From contig JAHHIF010000003.1 in the NCBI GenBank assembly GCA_019358875.1, forward strand, positions 124,001-188,000: a DNA stretch of 64,000 nt, in the 5' to 3' direction. How positions within the stretch are numbered: position 1 is the first letter of the stretch; each line of letters opens with the position of its first letter. Positions 33,507 to 42,713 of this stretch are shown here, one piece after another. The stretch comes from Symplocastrum torsivum CPER-KK1. Its GTDB lineage: Bacteria; Cyanobacteriota; Cyanobacteriia; Cyanobacteriales; Coleofasciculaceae. The translations under genes and the position numbers were made by a program. The notes below the pieces were generated by a model. It saw nothing but the letters and a program-made list of their open reading frames with translations. It was not told where the DNA came from and made no database searches.

Positions 33507-33805
33507 GGAAGTAGCTTCTTCTTTCTCCAATTTGTTCAAATCTATCTCTAGAGGTGTATTAGCTGAGTTTTTTTATTAGAATTTACGCCTTCTGGAGGAT
33601 GCTCATAAAAAACCTATTTGTGCGACTTCAATCGTTTTTATTAAGTAATGAAAAGTTTGCGCCCTGTTGGACTTAAAGAGGGATATTTTACAAAAACGTT
33701 GTCTTAAATTAAGATGCTTTCTTGTCTAAGAATGGGGAAGCTTTTGTGTAATCTAAGTGTTTCTAGCGAACTACTACTTTTGCCTTAAATTAGGGCAATG
33801 GGTTA

Positions 33806-33856
33806 TCAAAAAAAGGGTAAAGGTAAGCGTATAATTGCTTTTCCTTTTACCCTTTT
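33806..33856 (-). terminator. intrinsic terminator of the envelope-protein operon
   Basis: On the minus strand AAAAGGGTAAAAGG pairs with CCTTTACCCTTTT (one bulge), followed by TTTTTTTGAT. It begins about 45 bases after the last gene of the leftward operon. Confidence 0.72.
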
Positions 33857-33898
33857 GCCGATAAGTTTATATTGTCAATTAAAAGCGCGATCGCACTT

Positions 33899-34549
33899 TT
33901 ACCTGAGCGGTGGGCAAGGGGCAGTGACTAGATAACCACCCGCTTCGATTACGAAATCATCAAAGTCACTGTCTTTTCCAGGTCTGGGTAAACCATCATC
34001 ATCCCAAGCAATACGGGTGCCAGTAATGCCGCCACGATCACCAGCATCCAAGGCTCCGTCAAAGATAGCGGCTAAGTCACTTGTGGACAAAACAGTACGG
34101 CGAGTTTGCCCAGTGGCGCTAATAGACTCTAGGTAAAATCCATAGCGAGTATTGGCTTCAAAGGTGAACTCGGTGAACTGATCTCGTACCGTTCCCCCCT
34201 GAATTGTCCCAAGAAAATCGACAGATGTGCCAATGTTGTTTTGTCCAGGAGAGGAAGGCTGAGGCTGTCCTGTGCCAGCCGTGTCATAGGGCTTAGTTTC
34301 GCTAAAGAGGACGGCAACGGGTTGATTGGTATCTAGATTGACGATGCCAATGCTTGATTGGTAGGCTCCGTGGGATGCGATGAATTCAAATTCGACTGTT
34401 GTATCTACCGGGAACTGAACAACTCGATTCCCAAAGGAGTCTTGTGCTTGCACGGGTGCAGCTAAGGAACCGACGAGTCCGGCTGCGATTGCTCCCGTTA
34501 GGAACTGAATTCCAGTGACGAACTGGCTCCTACGCTTGATCTGGTTCAT
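33899..34549 (-). CDS. exported hypothetical protein with Asp-rich C-terminal motif
   Basis: 216 residues from ATG 34549 (MNQIKRRSQFV); a GTG at 34570 would add seven. A signal peptide covers about 10-36 with a likely cleavage after VQA. The mature part is beta-rich, with VDTTVEFEFIASHGAYQSSI and FTFEANTRYGFYLES. Near the C-terminus it has IAWDDDGLPRPGKDSDFDDF, a calcium-binding-like Asp cluster of the kind seen in DUF4114-type exported proteins. Last gene of a three-gene run of exported proteins; a strong terminator follows. Function unknown; surface or periplasmic location is likely. Confidence 0.78.
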   Translation of the reverse strand: MNQIKRRSQFVTGIQFLTGAIAAGLVGSLAAPVQAQDSFGNRVVQFPVDTTVEFEFIASHGAYQSSIGIVNLDTNQPVAVLFSETKPYDTAGTGQPQPSSPGQNNIGTSVDFLGTIQGGTVRDQFTEFTFEANTRYGFYLESISATGQTRRTVLSTSDLAAIFDGALDAGDRGGITGTRIAWDDDGLPRPGKDSDFDDFVIEAGGYLVTAPCPPLR

Positions 34550-34604
34550 TGTTTTATCACTTTTCCTCACTACAGGGTTGTTTGGCTACTTACACCCCGA
34601 TTTT

Positions 34605-35021
34605 CTACCAAGTTAAAAGAGCGGGATTTGACCGTGAACGTTCCACGTCTTCGACAGTACGTCTCAAATTGTCGGCTTCTGCTCTTAAGGCTTCTAGCTG
34701 CCGACAGGCGGCGGGAAGGGCAGCCGTTTCTGTCCCAGGCTGTCGAGCATATCGACGGATCGTTGGGGTATTTTGTTCAGCTTGTGCGATCGCATTATTG
34801 CAAGTATCAAAAGCTTGCTCAGACTCCCGGTTAACCCGTGTGATATTTGCGATTAAGCCGTCAGGTAGCTCAGTATCTGTCTCAAAGATGGGGGCTGTGT
34901 TGTTCCAGATGTTGGTTCCTGTAATGTCAGAGTAGCTGTCAGCGCGAGCAGGCGCAGTACTGATCACTCCGGCAACCAAAGATAGACCAACAACCCAACC
35001 AATAGATTTAATTACGTGCAT
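34605..35021 (-). CDS. exported hypothetical protein
   Basis: 138 residues with a clear signal peptide (about 1-27, VVGLSLVAGVISTAPARA, cleavage after ARA). The mature part is largely helical and polar, with two Cys (DTCNNAI, AACRQL) that may form a disulfide and a coiled-coil-like C-terminus (LEALRAEADNLRRTVEDV). No known family recognised. It lies 18 bases after the putative outer-membrane protein gene and 55 before the next exported protein, so the three are probably co-transcribed and work in the envelope. Confidence 0.75.
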   Translation of the reverse strand: MHVIKSIGWVVGLSLVAGVISTAPARADSYSDITGTNIWNNTAPIFETDTELPDGLIANITRVNRESEQAFDTCNNAIAQAEQNTPTIRRYARQPGTETAALPAACRQLEALRAEADNLRRTVEDVERSRSNPALLTW

Positions 35022-35039
35022 TCGATGTACTCCTCCTAC

Positions 35040-36356
35040 TTAAAACCGAAAGGCTGTGCCAGCGCCTAAGACAAATCGCGCTTCGTCACCCGCACCCGCC
35101 AAATCGCGCACAGCCGGAGTAATTACGAAGGGAATGTTTTTGAAGGGTGCGATGGAAAGACCCAAAGCTAAATCTTGTCCTGTCCACTCAGCGATAAAAC
35201 TCACAGGTCGGACAACCCGGACGGCAACGTTACCAAAAACGTTGATATTATTATCACCCGCGTCAACCGCTCCGTTTGACCGGAACTGTCCATCTCCAAC
35301 ACCAACTGTCACCGCCACACGGCTGAAGAATTGGTCAAGAGACTCTTGGGTGCGGAAGACTTTGGTAAGTACTCCATACTTGGATTGTTCAAAGTCGTTG
35401 CGACCAATATTCAAAAAGCCATTCCAGCCTAGAGCAATGGACGCATCTCGTCCGAATCGACGATGTAGCTTGGCATTAAAGCCACCTTCACCAAAATCCT
35501 CTTCTTCGGCGGTTTCTAGAGCATACGATAGCTCTAAGCCGACCGCTTCAGTCGCATCACCAATCCCAATTCCGATACCACCTGCGCCAACAGAACCCTC
35601 ATCTTCTCGCACGCTTTCTTGATAGCTGCCACTGAGAAAGACGGTGTTGTTGTCTGCGCCATAGCCAACAGGGATATAGATGCTCAATGCAGGTGAAGCG
35701 CCATATTCTTCATAGGGTTCTGGCACAACGATTTGAGGGATGGGTTGGGGACGTGGGCACTGACGCTCTGAGCGTTGAGCTAGCTGAGAGGGCGTTGAGC
35801 CATCCCCTAAGGTCGGAGGAACGACGGCTTGTGCAATACAGGTAGCACCAGCTTCCGGTTGTGCATCTGCAAGCAACTGGCTGGTGTTATTGCTCGATGA
35901 CTGGGCAATAACGTCATCCGAGCGAAGTGCCTCAGCCGTGGATACGGTTGCTGATGGGGTTTGTGCCGATGACGCAGATAGGTCAGCATCAGGGTTCAAT
36001 GACTCGCTAGCTGCCTTATCTGGGTTAAGTGCTTCAACCTTTGGGGCTTCTGCGACTACCTGGACTTGGCTACCAGCCACTACTTGTGAATTCTGAGTAG
36101 ATAAAGAAGGCTCTAAGGGAGATTCTTCGTTAGAGTTGATTGCCACTGACTGTGAAAGATTTTGCTCTTTCAGCTTGTCTGATAAGGCGATCGGTTCAAT
36201 TTTGCTTGCTGTAACAGTAGGGGTTACAACACTATCGTCTTGGGCAATTGGTTCTTGAGTAGAACCTTCAGAAATTGGATTGTTACTGGCTTGGGCTGAC
36301 AGACCTCCGGCCAGGAGAACCATTAAAGTACAAATAGCAATGCTATGAAAACGCAT
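35040..36356 (-). CDS. putative outer-membrane beta-barrel protein
   Basis: 438 residues. A signal peptide (about 1-23, cleavage after AQA) is followed by a long disordered Ser/Ala/Asn/Gln-rich region (about 24-215). The C-terminal about 220 residues alternate polar and hydrophobic residues in beta-strand fashion (ALSIYIPVGYGADNNTVFLS, AVGLELSYAL, SIALGWNGFLNIG, RFVLGAGTAFRF) and end in Phe, the usual C-terminal signal of outer-membrane barrels. A two-Cys segment (CIAQ, QCPRP) sits in the linker. First gene of the exported-protein operon. The barrel call rests on pattern, not on a named family. Confidence 0.72.
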   Translation of the reverse strand: MRFHSIAICTLMVLLAGGLSAQASNNPISEGSTQEPIAQDDSVVTPTVTASKIEPIALSDKLKEQNLSQSVAINSNEESPLEPSLSTQNSQVVAGSQVQVVAEAPKVEALNPDKAASESLNPDADLSASSAQTPSATVSTAEALRSDDVIAQSSSNNTSQLLADAQPEAGATCIAQAVVPPTLGDGSTPSQLAQRSERQCPRPQPIPQIVVPEPYEEYGASPALSIYIPVGYGADNNTVFLSGSYQESVREDEGSVGAGGIGIGIGDATEAVGLELSYALETAEEEDFGEGGFNAKLHRRFGRDASIALGWNGFLNIGRNDFEQSKYGVLTKVFRTQESLDQFFSRVAVTVGVGDGQFRSNGAVDAGDNNINVFGNVAVRVVRPVSFIAEWTGQDLALGLSIAPFKNIPFVITPAVRDLAGAGDEARFVLGAGTAFRF

Positions 36357-36758
36357 AGATTCGCCTCACAAAACTCACACCATATCTATCGAGATGCACC
36401 TGTTTCCACGTAAACATATCCCTTCTGCCTCCGTCAATGTTACGGGGCTTTGTAGGTATTATCCGGACTAAATATTTACTAAAACTTCACCTGTAGATAA
36501 AAAATATTAAAGATTACATTATTTATCTATCTAATCTAGAGGGAATGGCACTGGCTCTAGGGAAGATTTAGTGGTTCACTGTAAAAACTCGGATTGGAGA
36601 ATACCGCACAACCGACTCATTCTGAGGGACGAAGCGCTTACCTAGAGACCCGCGATCCAAGGGTTTATGTGTAGTTATAAGAAGTCCAGTTTAATAACTG
36701 TCCTCCTTAAGTCAGTGCTTTTCAATCTAGGGAGTAAACCGAGATTTAATAAGTACCA
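36357..36758. other. intergenic region between two leftward genes
   Basis: 402 bases. It should hold the promoter of the exported-protein operon (AT-rich 36470-36530). A single CTTAAGTCAGTG at about 36706-36717 matches one end of the MITE-like element at 25323-25480 but has no convincing partner. Nothing else recognised. Confidence 0.45.
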
Positions 36759-37460
36759 TTATGTTAGATGTTGACTTAAGTAAAAGGCTATAGCAGCGCT
36801 ACCGAGAGGAACGGTTAGGTTATCAATGCCTAATTTAGAGAAGGCTTCTAAACCTGTAGCAACTAAGGCGATCGCAACAGGTATTAGCCACGTCTGCCAG
36901 ATATTGCCTTGGACACCAAAAAGAATCAGACTGCTAACGAAATAGCTAGTTAAAGCCATCGTTAGAGAGCCTTCCCAACTTTTTTTGATTCCCCAAACTT
37001 CATAAGTATGTTGACCAAATTTCTGACCGATTAGGGCGGCAAGCCCATCTCCCCAAGTCATGACTAAGATACCAATAGCGGCATACTGATAGTGTTGTGT
37101 CGGCCAAAACCAGGCAATGAGAATGCCAATACTGATCGCGTAGAAGAATGTCCCCAAGCTTTTGCGCCCGACGCTATTGATACCTGGCAGGAAGGGGATG
37201 TAAAAAGACAAAAGCGCGATCGCACCAGCGATGACTGAAGCCCAGATGCCTACCCAAGTCGGTAATTTTAGCCACCAAGCCAGCAAAATTATATTGCCCG
37301 TACTAATGTGAACAACCTTTCGCACCAGTTCTGAATTCGCAGAGACACGGCGATAGATTGTTTCTGCCAACAGCACAACGACACCCAGAACCAGTACAAC
37401 AATACCAATCTGGAGCCATAAATCTGGGATTGATTCTAACCAAGATATAGAGTGAAGCAA
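36759..37460 (-). CDS. phytol/dolichol kinase-like CTP-dependent membrane kinase
   Basis: 233 residues, about seven membrane segments. The family signatures are visible: [17 protein letters not shown] (about 47-63), [17 protein letters not shown] (about 133-149), [10 protein letters not shown] (about 159-168) and [12 protein letters not shown] at the end. This is the group that includes plant VTE5/FOLK and cyanobacterial homologues thought to phosphorylate phytol released from chlorophyll for tocopherol synthesis; relatives act on dolichol or diacylglycerol derivatives. The start is a TTG at 37460 with no ATG nearby, so the N-terminus is uncertain. Confidence 0.82.
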   Translation of the reverse strand: MLHSISWLESIPDLWLQIGIVVLVLGVVVLLAETIYRRVSANSELVRKVVHISTGNIILLAWWLKLPTWVGIWASVIAGAIALLSFYIPFLPGINSVGRKSLGTFFYAISIGILIAWFWPTQHYQYAAIGILVMTWGDGLAALIGQKFGQHTYEVWGIKKSWEGSLTMALTSYFVSSLILFGVQGNIWQTWLIPVAIALVATGLEAFSKLGIDNLTVPLGSAAIAFYLSQHLT

Positions 37461-37521
37461 GGGCTATCAGGAAACGGAATGCAAAACCTCTTTATCACTG
37501 TATCTAGATTTGGTTCCCAAG

Positions 37522-37764
37522 ATGAAGATCTTACTCATTTGGTTAATTAAGGGCTACCGAGCTTTAATTTCTCCTCTCTTTCCCCCAGTTTGTCGATTTC
37601 AACCAACTTGTTCAAGCTATGCTATCCAAGCCATTGAACGATTTGGTGCTTGGCGTGGTAGCTGGCTTGCGATGCGACGCATATCACGCTGTCATCCCTT
37701 CCACCCAGGCGGGTATGATCCAGTACCAGCCAAGGCAACTCGAAAAGAGGGGATTGGGGATTAG
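37522..37764 (+). CDS. yidD: membrane protein insertion efficiency factor YidD
   Basis: 80 residues from ATG 37522 (a TTG at 37510 is the alternative). The diagnostic YidD sequence [20 protein letters not shown] is intact, followed by [20 protein letters not shown] and [14 protein letters not shown]. YidD is a small membrane-associated protein that assists YidC in inserting inner-membrane (here possibly thylakoid) proteins. The last few codons (KEGIGD and the TAG stop) are made from the GGGGATT heptamer array that follows, so the natural C-terminus has been replaced or extended by repeat DNA. Divergent from the kinase-like gene. Confidence 0.92.
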   Translation: MKILLIWLIKGYRALISPLFPPVCRFQPTCSSYAIQAIERFGAWRGSWLAMRRISRCHPFHPGGYDPVPAKATRKEGIGD

Positions 37765-37780
37765 GGATTGGGGATTGGGA
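37749..37780 (+). repeat. heptamer tandem repeat (GGGGATT)n
   Basis: Four and a half units, one with an A substitution (AGGGATT). The unit is a permutation of AATCCCC on the other strand, like the short tandemly repeated heptamers of filamentous cyanobacteria. It begins inside yidD and supplies its stop codon. Confidence 0.85.
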
Positions 37781-37830
37781 AAAACAACCAGTTCGCAATT
37801 GATACCTGAATCGCTACTTTAGCGACTAAT

Positions 37831-37862
37831 AACCAACAACCAACAACCAACAACCAACAACT
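37831..37862 (+). repeat. heptamer tandem repeat (AACCAAC)n
   Basis: Four perfect units plus a partial one, 50 bases after the GGGGATT array and running into the stop codon of the convergent permease gene. Confidence 0.85.
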
Positions 37863-38739
37863 AAATTATTCCAACCCAAACCAACCCAACTCCCCAAAAT
37901 ACAACTAGACCCCCTAGCGCCACCCAATCGCCCCATCGTAGCCGCAGTTGATGCCACTGCACGCGATGTTCATTGGGACTGGTAAAGCCGCGTACTGTCA
38001 TTGCACTGGCAATTTGGTCGGCTCTCAACAAGAGGTTTTCGAGCAGCCGTTCTGACACCATTAACCAAACTTGAAGGCTTTTGCGGATACCTAGCTTTTT
38101 CCAGTTAATCGCACGAGTGCTTACAGAACGAGCTAAATTCTGGACTTCTTCAAGCACAAGGGGAATAAACCGCAAAGAAAGGGTCAAAGTGAGGGCAATT
38201 TCAGTTACGGGTACATTCATCCGCCGTAAAGGTCGCATTAAGCTCTCTAATCCAGCAGTGATTTCTTCCGGTGCTGTTGTCAGTAGGAAAAGGTTGGTGC
38301 TGTAGATCAGGGTAAATAGAAGTGTACTGACTCGGACAGCCAGATCCAAAGACCGACGAGTTACTGTAACAGGCCCACGGTTGAAGACGACATAGTTGTA
38401 GTCGGTAGGTTGCGGAAGAATAATTTCACTTTGGGGTAGCCGTGGCTGATGGTTAATAGAAAGAGCTTCAGGAGTAATTGCTGTTAAGACGAAGACAAAA
38501 AACGCAAGGGTTAATAACCAACCCATTTGCTGACGCCATACGCGCAACGGAATGGCGGCTGAGAGGGTGAGGAGAATCAAGAGAACGACTAGTAATATGC
38601 GCCAGTAGGGATTCGCCAAAATAGGAGCCACGAGAAAGCTCGTTAGCCAGATGAACTTTACCCTGGAGTCCAAGTAATGCAGCCAGGTTACTGGTTGTTC
38701 CAGGTATAGCCCTATCGGTAGCGATCGCAATAAATCCAT
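37861..38739 (-). CDS. EcfT/CbiQ-type transmembrane transporter protein
   Basis: 292 residues with about six membrane segments. This is the T component of an energy-coupling-factor transporter, which links a substrate-binding membrane subunit to ATPases. The two Ala-Arg-Gly-type coupling motifs are visible as STRAINWKK (about 208-216) and AMTVRGFTSP (about 245-254). Substrate cannot be deduced; ATPase and S component are not in the window. It is followed upstream by der, 67 bases away on the same strand, a neighbourhood common in cyanobacteria. The stop codon abuts the AACCAAC repeat. Confidence 0.87.
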   Translation of the reverse strand: MDLLRSLPIGLYLEQPVTWLHYLDSRVKFIWLTSFLVAPILANPYWRILLVVLLILLTLSAAIPLRVWRQQMGWLLTLAFFVFVLTAITPEALSINHQPRLPQSEIILPQPTDYNYVVFNRGPVTVTRRSLDLAVRVSTLLFTLIYSTNLFLLTTAPEEITAGLESLMRPLRRMNVPVTEIALTLTLSLRFIPLVLEEVQNLARSVSTRAINWKKLGIRKSLQVWLMVSERLLENLLLRADQIASAMTVRGFTSPNEHRVQWHQLRLRWGDWVALGGLVVFWGVGLVWVGII

Positions 38740-38806
38740 TTTTGTCCTTTGTCAGTTCTCAATTGTCAGTTGTCTATTGCTGCTGACTCCTGACCTCTGA
38801 CTGATC

Positions 38807-40198
38807 TTAAACGCGAGTGGCTCGGTTGGCACTGATATGGGCATCTCCAACCTCACGGACTTTCTTGCCGCGCCACAGCAAACGCAAGGGTGTTCCTGTA
38901 AAGCCTAACTGTTGGCGGAACTGACGCTCAACGTAGCGGCGGTAGTTGTCGTTAAACCGGGTTGGGTCATTGACAAATAGAGCAATGGTTGGTGGTTGGC
39001 TCTTTACCTGAGTACCGTAGTAAATTTTGCCTTGGCGTCCACTGCGGCTAGTCGGGGGGCTGTGCCAGCTCACAGCGTCTTGTAGCACTTCATTAATAAC
39101 TGCTGTCGGCACGCGACGCTGGTGTTGTTCAAATGCCGTGTCAACCAAATCGAGAATCTTTTCTACCCGCTTGCCAGTTATAGCGCTGGTAAAAATCATT
39201 TCTGCCCAGTCGATAAAACTCAGCCGATCTTTGACGAGTTTTTCGTGCTCGTAGATTGTGTAGGAATCTTTATCAATTGCATCCCACTTGTTGACTACGA
39301 TAACAGCAGCACGTCCTTCTTCTGCAATTCGACCAGCGAGTTTTTGGTCTTGTTCGGTGACACCATCAATGGCATCAATCACCAGTAAAACGATATCCGA
39401 ACGGCGAATCGCTTTGAAGGCGCGATTAATCCCGAAGAATTCTGGCCCGTATTCAACGTTTTTCTTTTTGCGAATTCCGGCTGTATCAATTAGGCGATAA
39501 GTTTTTGCCTCATCTCCATTTTCTGAGTTACCAGCACGCTTAACAACCATATCAATGGCATCGCGGGTTGTACCCGAAATTGGACTGACAATCGAGCGAT
39601 TTTCGCCAGTGAGGGCGTTTAACAAGCTAGACTTACCAACATTTGGGCGTCCAACAATTGCAACTTTAATTTCTGGAGTTTCTGGCAGCGCATCGACAGT
39701 TGGCAGGTAGGAAATCAACTCATCCAGCAGTTCGCCAGTACCACCACCATGAATCCCAGAGACAGGGTAGGGTTCGCCTAAACCCAGTTCCCAAAATTCA
39801 GCGGCTTGGATCAAACCCTGTTGTGGCGATTCACATTTGTTGACAGCGAGGAGAACGGGCACAGACTGTTGACGCAGCCATTCTGCGATCGCTTCATCCG
39901 CCACCGCTAGTCCCTCCTGACCATCGACAACAAATATAGCGGCACTGGCTTCGGCTAGTGCTGCCATGGCTTGTTCCCGAATTAAAGGCAAAAATTCGGT
40001 ATCATCATCAAAAACCAAACCACCCGTATCAACCACGAGGAACTCACGGTCTTGCCAGAAGGCAGAACGATACGTGCGATCGCGTGTTACCCCTGGCTCG
40101 TCATGCACGATCGCATCGGTCACGCCCGCCAAACGATTGACCAGGGTAGATTTGCCCACATTTGGGCGTCCAATAACAGCAACAATTGGCAAAGGCAT
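38807..40198 (-). CDS. der: ribosome biogenesis GTPase Der (EngA)
   Basis: 463 residues, normal length. Two tandem GTPase domains: the first with [14 protein letters not shown] (about 10-23) and [10 protein letters not shown], the second with [14 protein letters not shown] (about 182-195), [10 protein letters not shown] and [10 protein letters not shown]. The C-terminal KH-like domain is seen in the last about 110 residues ([40 protein letters not shown]). Der is essential for maturation of the 50S ribosomal subunit. Followed by the EcfT-like gene. Confidence 0.97.
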   Translation of the reverse strand: MPLPIVAVIGRPNVGKSTLVNRLAGVTDAIVHDEPGVTRDRTYRSAFWQDREFLVVDTGGLVFDDDTEFLPLIREQAMAALAEASAAIFVVDGQEGLAVADEAIAEWLRQQSVPVLLAVNKCESPQQGLIQAAEFWELGLGEPYPVSGIHGGGTGELLDELISYLPTVDALPETPEIKVAIVGRPNVGKSSLLNALTGENRSIVSPISGTTRDAIDMVVKRAGNSENGDEAKTYRLIDTAGIRKKKNVEYGPEFFGINRAFKAIRRSDIVLLVIDAIDGVTEQDQKLAGRIAEEGRAAVIVVNKWDAIDKDSYTIYEHEKLVKDRLSFIDWAEMIFTSAITGKRVEKILDLVDTAFEQHQRRVPTAVINEVLQDAVSWHSPPTSRSGRQGKIYYGTQVKSQPPTIALFVNDPTRFNDNYRRYVERQFRQQLGFTGTPLRLLWRGKKVREVGDAHISANRATRV

Positions 40199-40407
40199 AA
40201 CAGCATTCCTTGAGCAAGCAGGGGAACATCCCGAACGCAGTAGATTTGCGTCGAAAAGCTCTCTTTAATAATTGTAGTAATTGTAGCTAGCGACTGTGAC
40301 AATTTATGTCCTGCGTACTGGCTGTGCCTGAGAAATGCTTCTCATAACCCATTCGCAAACACTCTCCCCCTGCTTTCAGAACTGCATCAGGAAAATAGCA
40401 GCTCGAA

Positions 40408-42711
40408 TTACTTTACGTCAATAATTTTAGGGAATCTTATCCGAAATTCTGTACCTTGAGTACGGTCTAGTTCAAGAGTTCCCTCAAGTTGAGCCGTTAA
40501 TACACTCACTAGCTGAAGTCCTAGTGACTTGAGAGCTTGGATGTTAAAACCCAGAGGTAATCCTATTCCATTATCTTTAACAGTAAGTATATGATACTTT
40601 TCGTCAGAATCAAGAGCAACATAAATTATTCCCTTAGGCAAGTTAGGAAAGGCATATTTCAAGGCATTTGAAACCAACTCATTGACAATCAAACCACAAG
40701 GAATAGCTGTATCAATATTAAGACTCACCTCATCAAGCTCTAGCTCTAAATTTATCGTTTCTATATTCACTCCGTAGGTTGCAAATAAGTAGCTTGTTAA
40801 ATCTTGAATGTATTCTGTAAAATTGATTTTAGCAAAGTGTTTAGATTTATAAAAAGTCTCGTGAACAAGCGCCATAGATCTGACCCGGCTACAACTTTCC
40901 CGGAAAATTTCCAGCGTTGCTTGCTCCTTTATGTGCTGAGATTGCAAGTCGAGCAGACTTAATATCACCTGTAAGTTATTCTTGACCCGATGGTGAATTT
41001 CTTGGAGTAAAACCTCTTTTTCCCGTAATGATTCTTGAATTTGTATCTCTGCAAGTTTGCGCTGTGTAATGTTAGTGGAAACCCCAAGGACTTGAGCAAC
41101 TTGACCATCACTTGAAAAAATCGGTTTTTTAATCGTTTGAAACCACTGGACTTCACCCATCCGGGTATGGTAAAGCTCTTCTGTAATAAATTTCTGCTTT
41201 AAAGTTGTGAATACTTCCTGGTCTTGAGCAATAAATCGCTGTACATCTTCTTGATTAGGATACAACTCAGCATCCGTAGTTCCCTGTAGTTTTTCTGCAT
41301 TTACTCCTACAAAATCAGCAAAGGCTTGATTGCCGAGTACAAGCTTGCCCTGACTGTCTTTGACAAAAATTAAATTTGGGTTGGTATCAAGTACAGTTTG
41401 GAGAAATTCATGGCTTTCTTTAAGTTTCTCCTCGGCAATCTTCTGCTCTGTAATATTATGTCTAATCCCTAAAATTTGATAGATTTCTCCCCGTTCATCT
41501 AGTAGCGGAATATAGATAACGATGAATGTAACTTTACCAACAGTTGGTAAAGTGATTGTACATTCTGCCGTCTGTGAGGTACGTGTTTCTACAGCCTTTA
41601 GCAAATGTGGTAGATACGCATTTGTAATCTCTGGTGGGTGTATCTCCTCGTCAGTGTGACCAATCAGAGCCAACTCCGGTAGCCCACCTATCCTAACTCC
41701 GTGTGCATTGACAAATTGGAATTGCCGATTAGCGTCGTAGATAACAAACGTATCAGGGAAGTGATCGACAGCCAGTCGGAATCGCTTTTCCGAAAGGCTC
41801 AATGCATCCTGTGCTTGCTTGAATTGAGTAATATCAGTTGCAACACCAATTAGACCAATAACTTGTCCATTTTTATCTCGTAATGGTATTGCTTGATTGT
41901 CATATACCACGTCACCTATCTGTGTAATGCATGAACTCTGTTTGCCAGCAAGTCCACGACGGAGATCTTCTAGGATCTTAGGATAGTTGCGGTAGAGTTC
42001 AAAGGCAGATTGTCCAACAGTTTGACCTGGCTTTTGCCCTAATGCTTCCAGTCCTTTACCTTCTGAAAGGGTAATTACACCTTCGCTATCTAGGGCATAT
42101 AAAATAATCGGTGCATTTGTAACTACAGTACGCAGAAGTGCTTCATTTTCTAATAGCTGAACTTGAGTTTGTTGAAGGTTGTGCAGAGTGTGTGTAAGTT
42201 CAGCCGTTCGCTCTTCCACTCGTTGCTCTAACTCCTGTGTAAGGTTCTGCAACTCGGTTTCAGCCTGAAGGCGTGCTTCGATTTCCTGTTTGAGAAGCAC
42301 ATTTTGTTCTTCGAGTGTCTTGGTCAAATTTCTCATCTTGAGGTGCAGCCTCACTCTGGCTAATACCTCCTCTTGCTGAAACGGTTTGGTGATGTAATCT
42401 ACTGCCCCCAGCGATAGACCTTTGAGTTTATCGACTGTCTCAGAAAGAACCGTCATGAAAATCACAGGGATGTCCTTCGTTGCCACTGATGCTTTTAAGC
42501 GGTGGCAGGTTTCAAACCCATCTATTCCGGGCATCATCACATCCAACAATATGAGATCTGGTGATACCTCTTGTAGCTTTTCAATGGCACTTTCACCATC
42601 ATTAGCAACTAAAACTTTGAAGCCAGAATCTTTTAAAAAACTGAACAGCATTTTGAGGTTCGTTGAGTTATCATCAACGATCAAAATGACATCTTGTTTT
42701 GCTATATCCAT
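40408..42711 (-). CDS. response-regulator/PAS hybrid histidine kinase (HisKA_2)
   Basis: 767 residues, soluble. Order: receiver domain (1-125) with phospho-acceptor Asp57 (LILLDVMMPGIDG) and conserved DD13-14; a coiled coil (about 128-185); three PAS/PAC domains (about 186-300, 305-430, 435-550; e.g. EVITLSEGKG-like and LVLGNQAFADFVGV segments); a HisKA_2 dimerisation segment with His in LLQEIHHRVKNNLQVILSLL; and a HATPase domain (ALKYAFPNLPKG, DNGIGLPLGF). Lies two bases downstream of the membrane hybrid kinase and on the same strand, so its receiver is a probable target of that kinase. The signal is unknown. Confidence 0.92.
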   Translation of the reverse strand: MDIAKQDVILIVDDNSTNLKMLFSFLKDSGFKVLVANDGESAIEKLQEVSPDLILLDVMMPGIDGFETCHRLKASVATKDIPVIFMTVLSETVDKLKGLSLGAVDYITKPFQQEEVLARVRLHLKMRNLTKTLEEQNVLLKQEIEARLQAETELQNLTQELEQRVEERTAELTHTLHNLQQTQVQLLENEALLRTVVTNAPIILYALDSEGVITLSEGKGLEALGQKPGQTVGQSAFELYRNYPKILEDLRRGLAGKQSSCITQIGDVVYDNQAIPLRDKNGQVIGLIGVATDITQFKQAQDALSLSEKRFRLAVDHFPDTFVIYDANRQFQFVNAHGVRIGGLPELALIGHTDEEIHPPEITNAYLPHLLKAVETRTSQTAECTITLPTVGKVTFIVIYIPLLDERGEIYQILGIRHNITEQKIAEEKLKESHEFLQTVLDTNPNLIFVKDSQGKLVLGNQAFADFVGVNAEKLQGTTDAELYPNQEDVQRFIAQDQEVFTTLKQKFITEELYHTRMGEVQWFQTIKKPIFSSDGQVAQVLGVSTNITQRKLAEIQIQESLREKEVLLQEIHHRVKNNLQVILSLLDLQSQHIKEQATLEIFRESCSRVRSMALVHETFYKSKHFAKINFTEYIQDLTSYLFATYGVNIETINLELELDEVSLNIDTAIPCGLIVNELVSNALKYAFPNLPKGIIYVALDSDEKYHILTVKDNGIGLPLGFNIQALKSLGLQLVSVLTAQLEGTLELDRTQGTEFRIRFPKIIDVK

Positions 42712-42713
42712 TT

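Larger units (their letters stand above)
33368..33898. other. intergenic region upstream of nirA
   Basis: 531 bases containing the nirA leader and NtcA promoter on the right-hand flank of nirA, and the terminator of the envelope-protein operon at 33806-33856. The middle (33520-33800) is AT-rich with no recognised feature. Confidence 0.6.

Noticed and set aside
35056..35622. 188-residue plus-strand frame
   Set aside because: Antisense to the barrel domain of the exported protein; Pro/Ser/Arg-rich shadow composition.
36540..36700. Possible tRNA in the gap before the kinase-like gene
   Set aside because: A GGTTC-like stretch is present but no cloverleaf arms could be formed.
36706..36786. Second MITE with CTTAAGTCAGTG ends
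   Set aside because: The facing TTGACTTAAG belongs to coding sequence of the kinase-like gene and the ends point in the wrong orientation relative to the element at 25323-25480.
37749..37862. Possible CRISPR or origin iterons
   Set aside because: Units are 7 bases, tandem and without spacers; they fit cyanobacterial heptamer repeats, and no dnaA or rep gene is near.
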